NCBI GenBank assembly: GCA_027483285.1
Contig: JAIXUZ010000418.1
Coordinates: 1-11,415 of the forward strand
DNA length: 11,415 nt
Direction: 5' to 3'
Origin: Bacteroidota bacterium
GTDB taxonomy: Bacteria; Bacteroidota; Bacteroidia; CAMBQF01
Both the position numbers and the translations under genes were made by a program. The notes beneath the pieces are model-generated. The model was not told where the DNA came from, ran no database searches, and was given only the letters and a program-made list of their open reading frames with translations. This document shows, one piece after another, positions 5,317 to 11,367 of the stretch. The first letter of the stretch is position 1. Each line of letters opens with the position of its first letter.

Positions 5317-6315
5317 ATGAAAAAGATTTTAAATTACGCTTTCCCGTTGGCTATGTTTGCTTTATCAATTATGTTGATAATGTACCCGACCGACCTAAGC
5401 GGAACGACAGGCGCATCAACCGCAGGTTTAGGTTTAATTGGACTTGTAAAAGCCCATAAAAGCCCCGATATTTTAGACCTGCAATTAGGTGGCGGTTTTG
5501 ACGGTTGGGACGGCACAGAAAATTTGGAAATGCTGGAACTATCCCCCGATGCTGATACAAATTTCGAATTCGCAATCCAGCGTTTACAGCGTGGCGGGGC
5601 AACTGCCGCAGAAATTAACGCACTACGCCAAACACAAAAACAAGCCATTGCAGGCCGTCAATTAGCCTATCAGGTAGCAGCAACAGCTAAGCGGAATGTT
5701 AATGGTCGCCCTATTGGTACATTTACTGTAATCGTTAAACGTATTACCGCCAACATTACAGAAAGCCTGCCTTTTGTAATATTCGGACGTAACAGCGCAA
5801 ACAGTTTCTACAGCGACCTTATTAGCGGTGTTGTATTGCCTGCTGGTGTAACGCTTACCAACGTAACCATTGGCGAAAATTTCGCAGTAAGGGGAAAGGT
5901 TATTTTTGAGTTTACCGATAGCGCACCAACGCCAAACGTTGACACGGTGGAAGTAACGCTAAAAAGCAATAATATGACCTACACCCAGCTATTGGCTTAT
6001 TTATATACTGATATGTTTGAGTTTAACCAATTAAAACTTAAACTTAGCAGCATAGCGGGCAACGCATTAAGCCAGCAGGACAACCCCTATGCCATAGCAA
6101 AAACGACCATTTTAGGACGTGCAGGAAATAACGAGGTAGTGCCAACCGATTGGAAGTTAGCCCAGCAAAACGAAAACGGTATTTTAGATGTTGATTTGTC
6201 GGCTAAAATCGACCAGCAAACGGGCATCGTAGGCAGCATTATTGATATTGCAGGCTTCAGCGTAACGCATACCTTTAAAGTTTCTGCATACATCGCAAAT
6301 GTTGCAAGGGGCTAA
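5317..6315 (+). CDS. Probable major capsid protein (double jelly-roll candidate), 332 aa
   Basis: This is the longest structural-block protein. From about residue 95 it is rich in beta strands alternating with short helices (for example GTFTVIVKRITANI, GENFAVRGKVIFEFTD, DTVEVTLKSNNMTY, SVTHTFKVSAYIAN). Its length of about 330 residues falls in the range of single-gene double jelly-roll capsid proteins. It lies in a packaging-ATPase/membrane-protein context, has a strong A-rich start and is followed by its own terminator, as expected for the most abundant virion protein. Unusual features are a hydrophobic N-terminal segment (residues 4-23) and a WDGTE motif (64-68) shared with the downstream membrane protein; residues 1-70 may be removed or may anchor in the membrane. 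The fold cannot be proved by eye. Confidence 0.68.
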   Translation: MKKILNYAFPLAMFALSIMLIMYPTDLSGTTGASTAGLGLIGLVKAHKSPDILDLQLGGGFDGWDGTENLEMLELSPDADTNFEFAIQRLQRGGATAAEINALRQTQKQAIAGRQLAYQVAATAKRNVNGRPIGTFTVIVKRITANITESLPFVIFGRNSANSFYSDLISGVVLPAGVTLTNVTIGENFAVRGKVIFEFTDSAPTPNVDTVEVTLKSNNMTYTQLLAYLYTDMFEFNQLKLKLSSIAGNALSQQDNPYAIAKTTILGRAGNNEVVPTDWKLAQQNENGILDVDLSAKIDQQTGIVGSIIDIAGFSVTHTFKVSAYIANVARG

Positions 6316-6343
6316 AAAATAGTTTGATTGGTAATGGTGATTT

Positions 6344-6374
6344 AAGGGCGGTATTTTTTACTGCCCTTTTATCT
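6344..6374 (+). terminator. Intrinsic terminator after the capsid gene
   Basis: AAGGGCGGTA (6344-6353) pairs with TACTGCCCTT (6359-6368) around a loop of five T, with one G-T wobble, followed by TTATCTT. It stands 28 bases after the capsid stop codon and shortly before the next start at 6392. It would produce a short, abundant capsid message with limited read-through into the minor virion genes. Confidence 0.82.
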
Positions 6375-6391
6375 TAAAAAACAAAATTAAA

Positions 6392-7129
6392 ATGGAACTT
6401 ACGAGTAATTATTTTAGCAATACGGACGACAATTTTTCCTTTTGGGAATATGCCAAAAAGAAAAAGAAAAAGCCAGCAAAGAAAGGAAAGGGCTTAGGCT
6501 TCCTTTTAGCACCCTTACGCCCGTGGCGACCTTTCTTAGCAAAGGGGCTGCAAAATATGGGCGTAAATGTAACCCGCAAAGGCAAAGGGCTAAAAGCTAA
6601 TTGGTATTTAGACGGCAAAAAATTATCTTTTGGCGAATTAGTTTGGCTTTTTGCAGAAGTGGTAATAAAGGGCAAAAAATACGATAAGCAAAACTTTGAA
6701 AATTTTAGCCTTGTAATGGATAGCTTAGAGTGTAACGATTGGGACGGGACGGAATATTATGACGGAACGGACGATTGGGACGGCACAGAATACGCCCAGC
6801 AGCAAAGCGAGGGGGCAAAAGCCGCAGGGCGGGGCGTTGACCTTGCAGTAAAGGCGGCAACCTTTGACGTAGCGGGCTTATCAACTTCTCTAATACAGGC
6901 AATAATTGATTTTATTAAAAAGCTAAGGGACAAAAAGAAGCGGGGCGAAAAATTAACCCCCGTTGAAGAAAAATTAGCCGATGCCTACGACAGCACAGAA
7001 AGCGAAGTAATACAGAACGTAAAAGACGAAGCCAACGAAGCCGTTGGGGGCTTTATTTTAAGCCCTAAAACCCTTATTTTGTTAGCCGTTGTAATAGCTG
7101 CAATATTCATTTTCAGAAAAAAATCATAA
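6392..7129 (+). CDS. Membrane-anchored virion protein with WDGTE repeats (245 aa)
   Basis: Residues 22-35 are very basic (AKKKKKKPAKKGKG), suggesting nucleic-acid or phospholipid contact. Residues 113-133 hold a tandem acidic repeat, WDGTE (117-121), YDGTD (123-127) and WDGTE (129-133), related to the WDGTE at residues 64-68 of the capsid protein. Residues 135-215 are helical (VDLAVKAATFDVAGLSTSLI). The C-terminus is a single membrane helix (about 224-240, LILLAVVIAAIFIF) ending RKKS. A minor capsid or vertex-associated membrane protein fits, with the shared repeat perhaps mediating assembly. It begins 18 bases after the capsid terminator and ends two bases before the metallopeptidase start. 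No named family recognised. Confidence 0.78.
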   Translation: MELTSNYFSNTDDNFSFWEYAKKKKKKPAKKGKGLGFLLAPLRPWRPFLAKGLQNMGVNVTRKGKGLKANWYLDGKKLSFGELVWLFAEVVIKGKKYDKQNFENFSLVMDSLECNDWDGTEYYDGTDDWDGTEYAQQQSEGAKAAGRGVDLAVKAATFDVAGLSTSLIQAIIDFIKKLRDKKKRGEKLTPVEEKLADAYDSTESEVIQNVKDEANEAVGGFILSPKTLILLAVVIAAIFIFRKKS

Positions 7130-7131
7130 TT

Positions 7132-7713
7132 GTGGGGTACTTTGAACTATCAAAAAAAACGGGCTTTCGTACAACCGACAAGGAAATAAGGATATTCACG
7201 AATGACGGAAAAGAATGTTATTTCGTAAATAACTTAAAGCCCTACCACGATTTTAATTTGCCTGCTGGTAAATATTACACCGAAAACCGCATCTTAAAAT
7301 TAGGCCAGCCCGTTTTTTTTGACGTACCCCCAACCCCAAAACCCAACAGGCGGGTAATGATACCCAACGGGCGGTTAAATATTATGTACCGTAACAACCC
7401 GCACAAAGCATCAATAAACTGTGCTAAGGGTATTTTAATACTTGATTTTAAAATAAAAGAACTACCAAAATTTAAACAGGACTTTATATTTTTCCACGAA
7501 TTAGGCCACCAATATTACGGGGGCTATAATGCGCAACTGCAAAAAAAAGAATATATGCAGGCAGAAATTAATTGTGATACTTATGCAGCCATTAACATGA
7601 TTGTAAAAGGGTACAACCCCAGTCAATCGTTTATAAGTGTCAGAGACTGTTTAAGCCTGCCCGAAAGAATAGAAGCCAGCGAAAAGTTTAACTTAAAAAT
7701 TAAAAAAAAATGA
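7132..7713 (+). CDS. Zinc metallopeptidase, HExxH type (193 aa)
   Basis: HELGH occupies residues 122-126: H122 and H126 as zinc ligands and E123 as the general base. About 20 residues later AEINCDTYA provides an acidic third-ligand candidate in the pattern E-x-x-x-D-x-[YF]-A common to gluzincin-type peptidases. Residues 1-115 are beta-rich with no signal peptide. The start is GTG 7132, two bases after the previous stop; no in-frame ATG lies nearby. It overlaps the next gene by four bases (ATGA at 7710). Placed among structural genes, it may process virion proteins (the capsid protein has an unusual N-terminal hydrophobic extension) or cut peptidoglycan cross-links during entry. An ImmA-like regulator protease is less likely here. 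Confidence 0.8.
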   Translation: MGYFELSKKTGFRTTDKEIRIFTNDGKECYFVNNLKPYHDFNLPAGKYYTENRILKLGQPVFFDVPPTPKPNRRVMIPNGRLNIMYRNNPHKASINCAKGILILDFKIKELPKFKQDFIFFHELGHQYYGGYNAQLQKKEYMQAEINCDTYAAINMIVKGYNPSQSFISVRDCLSLPERIEASEKFNLKIKKK

Positions 7714-8291
7714 AAATACCAACAACAGGAAATAAGGGGCAAGATGCGCTTATTTTTATTGTGGCTTTATTGGTAGCCTATCAGGTATATAAAATACTTA
7801 GGGGCATTGCCGACAGGGTAACAGAAAGCGGCAAAATAGATAAAGGGGCGGACGTTGCACGGAATAGTAAATATTTCAATCCTAAATTTTGGGACGATAC
7901 CCTACCATACATTAAAAAAGCCTTTGGAAGCATAGAGCCAAACGCAGGGGCGGGGCTTCTTTTTGGTAAAAGCGTTAATTGGTATGTAAAGGCCAGCAAA
8001 GAAATTTATGATGCTAAAAGCGGGGTAAGAATAGGAACTTTTGGCATAGGAAGCGGGGATAATGAAGAAGCCGTTATAAGCCTTTTCAAAAATACCAATT
8101 CGCAACTTGAAATTTCGCTTTTGTGTTGGGCTTTTAACATAGAGTTTAAGCGGGACTTATTCGGATACCTTGACACCTTTATGAAAAACCGCACAATAGT
8201 AACCCTGAAAGATATAGCGGAAAGCAAGCCACTATACCCAGCAGCATTAACCGCACAGGCTAAAAAGTTAAATTTTAAACTACCAGCATAA
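7710..8291 (+). CDS. Single-pass membrane protein, probable virion component (193 aa)
   Basis: Residues 12-30 form one membrane helix (DALIFIVALLVAYQVYKIL) followed by a mainly alpha-helical soluble domain. The C-terminal region (about 115-193) contains SLLCWAFNIEFKRDLFGYLD and a basic tail. Hydrophobicity then solubility is typical of minor proteins that bridge inner membrane and capsid or form the DNA-delivery tube in PRD1-like phages. The start overlaps the metallopeptidase by four bases and the stop overlaps the muramidase frame by one (TAATG), so it belongs to the same translationally coupled string. No sequence family is recognised. Confidence 0.75.
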   Translation: MKIPTTGNKGQDALIFIVALLVAYQVYKILRGIADRVTESGKIDKGADVARNSKYFNPKFWDDTLPYIKKAFGSIEPNAGAGLLFGKSVNWYVKASKEIYDAKSGVRIGTFGIGSGDNEEAVISLFKNTNSQLEISLLCWAFNIEFKRDLFGYLDTFMKNRTIVTLKDIAESKPLYPAALTAQAKKLNFKLPA

Positions 8292-9001
8292 TGAATAAGC
8301 TATCAAATTACAGTCAGGGGCTTTTTTCTGCTATATTTGGAACGAAAAATAAAAATACAATGGAATACACCAGCGAAGAAACAAACACCCCGCAAAACGC
8401 AGCTAATGACCTTAACCCGATAACGGTAAAAGTTATTCAGTTACTGGAGGGCGGATATTTTCACCCGAATATGTTTAAAGACGGGCGATTGAAACCCAAT
8501 CCGCTATATGCTACAAGCGGGGAAACTATGTTCGGCATCGACCGCAAGGCAGGGGGAACGATAAACGACACGCCAGCAGGGCGCAAATTTTGGGCTTTGA
8601 TTGACGGGGCGGGCTGGGCTAAAAATGCAAAATGGAACTACAAAGGGGGCGACCTTGCTACGCCTTTGGCAAACCTTGCGGCCGATATAATACGCCCCGA
8701 AGTAATAAAAAACTTTAAACGCTACCTAACACCCGAAGCGCAGGCCATAGTTTACACCAGCCCCCGCTTATTGTTTCATTTTATTTACGGAACGTGGAAC
8801 GGGGCGGGCTGGTTTAAACATTTCGCCAGCGTTATAAATGCAGCCGTAGCAGCAGAGGAAAAAAGCCCCGAAAAACTTTTCGACCTTGCAATAAAAAGCC
8901 GCACGGAAATTTTCCCAAAGTGGGCGGGGGCAAACGGACGTAAATTAATAGCACAGGGCGGGGCGAAAATATTAAAAGCCGCAAATAATAATTTAATATA
9001 A
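8291..9001 (+). CDS. Muramidase / endolysin, GH108-like (236 aa, or 213 from ATG 8360)
   Basis: Residues 50-84 contain QLLEGGYFHPN, then SGETMFGIDRKAGG, which matches the GH108 lysozyme layout (EGGY... followed by GGETNFGI). E53 is the likely catalytic acid. The segment LLFHFIYGTWNGAGWFKHF (about 165-183) resembles the late core helix of phage muramidases. It would hydrolyse the peptidoglycan glycan chain, either at lysis or as a virion-borne entry enzyme. Two starts are possible: ATG 8291 couples to the upstream stop, but ATG 8360 has an A-rich leader (ACGAAAAATAAAAATACA) like the best starts in the window and removes a 23-residue extension. Downstream lie two small membrane proteins, forming a lysis cassette. 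Confidence 0.78.
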   Translation: MNKLSNYSQGLFSAIFGTKNKNTMEYTSEETNTPQNAANDLNPITVKVIQLLEGGYFHPNMFKDGRLKPNPLYATSGETMFGIDRKAGGTINDTPAGRKFWALIDGAGWAKNAKWNYKGGDLATPLANLAADIIRPEVIKNFKRYLTPEAQAIVYTSPRLLFHFIYGTWNGAGWFKHFASVINAAVAAEEKSPEKLFDLAIKSRTEIFPKWAGANGRKLIAQGGAKILKAANNNLI

Positions 9002-9022
9002 ACCTTTAAATACTTAAAAAAA

Positions 9023-9283
9023 ATGTTGAAATTTTTAATTGAACTATGGCAGCAGTACGGGGCGGAAATAATAACCTTATTTATTGCGTGGGTATTGCGT
9101 AAACTGGAGAAGCCTCAAGTTGAGAAAAAGGCCGTTAAAAACTTTGTGGAATTCTTAAAAGTTACCAAAGCGGAACGCCTTAAAAACGGGGCGATAGCAA
9201 AAAACCCTGAAGAACTTTTTAGCGAATTTTTAGCGGAAAACCCGCAATATAAGGAACGTAAAAAAAGCAACCGTAGTGCATAG
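9023..9283 (+). CDS. Small membrane-associated protein, lysis block (86 aa)
   Basis: Residues 2-26 are hydrophobic to amphipathic (LKFLIELWQQYGAEIITLFI) and could insert into the membrane. Residues 27-86 are highly charged and helical, with a basic C-terminus (KERKKSNRSA). The gene starts 21 bases after the muramidase with an A-rich leader and overlaps the 51-residue holin-like gene by eight bases. Position and topology suggest a holin, antiholin or spanin-like partner; a minor virion membrane protein is also possible. There is no lipobox. Confidence 0.7.
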   Translation: MLKFLIELWQQYGAEIITLFIAWVLRKLEKPQVEKKAVKNFVEFLKVTKAERLKNGAIAKNPEELFSEFLAENPQYKERKKSNRSA

Positions 9284-9431
9284 CAATTTAACCGATTTTA
9301 AGCCCCTGTTTTTAGCAATAGGGGCTTTTAGCCTGATAGAAATAAATCAAGTATTAGGCACGGTTTCAATATTTGTTTCTATCAGTTACACAGCCTATAA
9401 ATTTTATAAAGAAAAAAACGCAAAAAAATGA
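9276..9431 (+). CDS. Holin-like two-helix membrane protein (51 aa)
   Basis: A GTG at 9276, inside the end of the previous gene, opens a 51-residue frame that ends at TGA 9429-9431 and overlaps the next start as ATGA. Two hydrophobic segments, about 10-22 (PLFLAIGAFSLIE) and 28-44 (GTVSIFVSISYTAYKFY), are separated by a short polar turn (INQVL) and followed by a basic tail (KEKNAKK). This is the form of short class II holins, and similar small proteins are frequent in Bacteroidota phages. Directly after the muramidase cassette, it is the best holin candidate. It fills what would otherwise be a 144-base gap. Confidence 0.72.
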   Translation: MHSNLTDFKPLFLAIGAFSLIEINQVLGTVSIFVSISYTAYKFYKEKNAKK

Positions 9432-10120
9432 CGTGGACAACACAAAACCCGCCACCTATACAAGACCCGTATGACTTCGGCGACAAAGACTTAGAACAAA
9501 TTGCGGCAAATATTGCGGCAATTGGAAACACAGGGGGTAAAAAATACTTTACAGACAAACAGGATTTTACAACCGCTCTCCCCTCTCAACAATTTCAATT
9601 AGTTGACCCGCTAAATATTGAAAAATACGGGGCTTTTAGAGTTGGATTTGTATTTGCTAAAACATTTACTGTTAATGCACTTAGCGAGCTAATAATAGAA
9701 GATAGTACCAACACATACATATTTTACAAAGCCCTTTTAAAAGATATAGTAAAATATAACAGCGATGGGACTGTGCAAGCATTTTTAACACCGTCTTTTG
9801 GATTGGCACAAGTTAACAGCTCTCGTGTTATTGTGAGGTTTACAAATTTAAACCCCGCCAGTTCAGTAAAAGGCTTAATTTCGGCAAATACAGACCTTAT
9901 AGCAGCAGACAACAAAGGTACTTTTGAAAAACTGCAAGGTAACAATACCCTTTCCCATTTGGTACAGGCAGCAACACCCGCAGCCCTGCAAACGGCACTA
10001 AATAGCCACTATCAAAATATTGTAGGGACGGGCAGGGTTATAAATACCTCTTATTCAATCAGCCCTATAATTGGCGATACAACACCATATAGTGCAATAA
10101 TAACATATACAAAAGCATAA
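9428..10120 (+). CDS. Probable receptor-binding spike protein (230 aa)
   Basis: The N-terminal 35 residues (MTWTTQNPPPIQDPYDFGDK then a short helix EQIAANIAAIG) look like an attachment segment. Residues 40-160 are rich in beta strands and aromatic/Asn/Thr positions (KYGAFRVGFVFAKTFTV, SSRVIVRFTN). Residues 175-192 (LSHLVQAATPAALQTALN) match the kind of short helical linker often seen before the C-terminal domains of phage fibres and spikes. The last 35 residues form a strand-rich end (INTSYSISPI, YSAIITYTKA). Host recognition at the vertices is the likely role, by composition and location. It overlaps the holin-like gene by four bases. Confidence 0.65.
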   Translation: MTWTTQNPPPIQDPYDFGDKDLEQIAANIAAIGNTGGKKYFTDKQDFTTALPSQQFQLVDPLNIEKYGAFRVGFVFAKTFTVNALSELIIEDSTNTYIFYKALLKDIVKYNSDGTVQAFLTPSFGLAQVNSSRVIVRFTNLNPASSVKGLISANTDLIAADNKGTFEKLQGNNTLSHLVQAATPAALQTALNSHYQNIVGTGRVINTSYSISPIIGDTTPYSAIITYTKA

Positions 10121-10125
10121 AGAAA

Positions 10126-10401
10126 ATGAAAAACACACTTATATTGATAGCAATTTTAGCAGTCCTTTATTTTCTATTTAAGGACAAGTTGAACAACACA
10201 GCCCCAGCACAGGACAGCCCCGCAAGCGGTGGCGGTGGCGGTGGTGGATATGGTGGCGGGGAATATAACCCCAACCCCGTACAACGTAGGGCGATAACAC
10301 CCCAGCAGCAGCAGGCGCAAGTTAAAAAGGCCGTGCAACTTGCAGCACCTAAGCCAGCAGCAGGCGGCAACAGGCGCAGGGGCGGATTAGGCGCAGCGTA
10401 A
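10126..10401 (+). CDS. Glycine-rich single-pass membrane protein (91 aa)
   Basis: Residues 3-18 form a membrane helix (NTLILIAILAVLYFLF). A glycine-rich flexible stretch follows at 34-48, then Gln-rich and Pro/Ala-rich segments (ITPQQQQAQVKKAV), ending in a basic NRRRGGLGAA tail. There is no lipobox. The design (anchor, flexible linker, positively charged end) suits a minor virion protein joining membrane to capsid or DNA. It starts five bases after the spike gene with no gap for a separate promoter. Function is inferred from topology only. Confidence 0.7.
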   Translation: MKNTLILIAILAVLYFLFKDKLNNTAPAQDSPASGGGGGGGYGGGEYNPNPVQRRAITPQQQQAQVKKAVQLAAPKPAAGGNRRRGGLGAA

Positions 10402-10428
10402 TAAATCAAACTAAATATTTATATAAAA

Positions 10429-10728
10429 ATGAAAAAGCAAAAAGAACAAAAAGACCAAAAAGAAGAAAGCCAACAGCCGCTTTTTTTAGTGGTGGCTATT
10501 GACGGTTTTAGCGGAAAGAAAATATATTTTAACGCTAAGACAAAGCAAACTTTCAACGCCCCCGACCACGTTTTAAAGGTCGTAGGCATACCCAAAACGC
10601 AGGCAAGGGCAGAATGTACCAAAGCCAATGAATTGAGCCTTTTAAATGGCTGGAATATGCAATTTGAGGTTATACCCTTTGAGCCTTATACGCAGGACGT
10701 AAATGAAAGCCCGTTTGGTACTTGGTAA
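10429..10728 (+). CDS. Unknown soluble protein (99 aa)
   Basis: Residues 1-16 are a charged, Lys/Gln/Glu-rich tail (MKKQKEQKDQKEESQQ). The rest (17-99) is a compact strand/helix pattern beginning PLFLVVAIDGFSGKKIYF, with ARAECTKANELSLLNGW as the central helix, ending VNESPFGTW. There is no membrane segment or signal. The start is 27 bases after the previous gene with an AT-rich leader. It is the last gene of the late block. No family is recognised. Confidence 0.72.
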   Translation: MKKQKEQKDQKEESQQPLFLVVAIDGFSGKKIYFNAKTKQTFNAPDHVLKVVGIPKTQARAECTKANELSLLNGWNMQFEVIPFEPYTQDVNESPFGTW

Positions 10729-10752
10729 AATAAAAAGGGGGGTGTGTTGGCG

Positions 10753-10809
10753 ATGCACAAAAAGCGAAGAAGAACCACGACAGCGCAAAAGCCAGCATTA
10801 AAACAATAG
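10753..10809 (+). CDS. Possible tiny basic peptide (18 aa)
   Basis: ATG 10753 opens a short frame starting MHKKRRRTTTAQ that ends at TAG 10807-10809. A purine/G run (AAAAAGGGGGG, 10732-10742) sits about ten bases upstream. A basic 18-mer could be a DNA-condensing peptide, but length and context give little support. Another frame (10734-10865) also stays open through this region without a start codon. Confidence 0.18.
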   Translation: MHKKRRRTTTAQKPALKQ

Positions 10810-10866
10810 TTAAGGCCTTTTTGTGGTTTCGGCCTGTTTACTGTTTACGCCCCCAAAATAATTAAG

Positions 10867-10911
10867 AATTGCGGCATTTTAAAACCCCGTTTTAATTGTA
10901 AGACCGCAATT
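10867..10911. promoter_or_regulatory. Nested inverted repeat upstream of the GIY-YIG gene
   Basis: AATTGCGG (10867-10874) and CCGCAATT (10904-10911) are perfect inverted arms. They enclose a second perfect pair, TTAAAAC (10879-10885) and GTTTTAA (10889-10895), around a CCC loop. It lies in the 201-base non-coding gap 10729-10929, 18 bases before the nuclease start. It is not followed by a T-tract, so it is more likely an operator, an RNA structure controlling translation, or a replication or packaging signal than a terminator. Confidence 0.6.
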
Positions 10912-10929
10912 ATATAAACAATAAAAGCA

Positions 10930-11367
10930 ATGAGAAAAAGCAGATTTTTCGACAGCCATACCAACGGAAAGCCCACGTTAAACCACGCAAAGTATGCTAA
11001 TAAATGCGGGGTTTATTTCATTAAATCTAAAGCAACGGGGGTAATTGTTTACGTTGGCAGCAGCGCAACGCAATTATATAAAACCATTTACAGGCACTTT
11101 CAGGAATGGAACGACCGCAGCAGGGGCAAAGGTTTCGACCGTACAACGTATGGCAAAAATAGCTACCAAATAAGCGTTTTATTAACTGCAAACGCAGACC
11201 AAGCATTACGAATTGAAAAGTATTTCATTGGCAAATTAAAACCAGCAGGCAACCCGATAAAATATGAACTTCTTTTGTTCAGTAAATCGGAAATGGATAA
11301 AATAGAAAACAGCTATAAAAATGCTGATTTTATACCGCTTGACAAAATACGGGAAGCCCCATTTTAA
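10930..11367 (+). CDS. GIY-YIG endonuclease (145 aa)
   Basis: The protein has the GIY-YIG core: GVY (27-29), YVG (41-43), R55 in IYRHFQEW as the catalytic arginine, E96 in RIEKYFIGKLKPAGN as the metal-binding glutamate, and N108 from the same motif. The domain fills residues 24-112, followed by a short variable tail; there is no extra DNA-binding domain, so it resembles stand-alone phage GIY-YIG proteins. It cuts DNA, either as a homing-type nuclease, for host DNA breakdown or for processing replication intermediates. The stop codon lies nine bases inside the right terminal repeat. The start at ATG 10930 follows AACAATAAAAGCA and the nested inverted repeat. Confidence 0.85.
   Translation: MRKSRFFDSHTNGKPTLNHAKYANKCGVYFIKSKATGVIVYVGSSATQLYKTIYRHFQEWNDRSRGKGFDRTTYGKNSYQISVLLTANADQALRIEKYFIGKLKPAGNPIKYELLLFSKSEMDKIENSYKNADFIPLDKIREAPF

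Noticed and set aside
9301..9329. Stem AGCCCCT/AGGGGCT followed by TTT, terminator-like
   Set aside because: It lies inside the 51-residue holin-like gene, has only a short T-run and is too weak for a confident terminator call.
10167..10409. 80-residue - strand frame rich in Pro and Cys
   Set aside because: A shadow of the glycine-rich segment of the membrane protein; polyproline arises from antisense GGN codons.
10813..10835. AGGCC/GGCCT hairpin followed by T-rich sequence
   Set aside because: Only five pairs with a 13-base loop and an interrupted T-tract; not enough to call a terminator.
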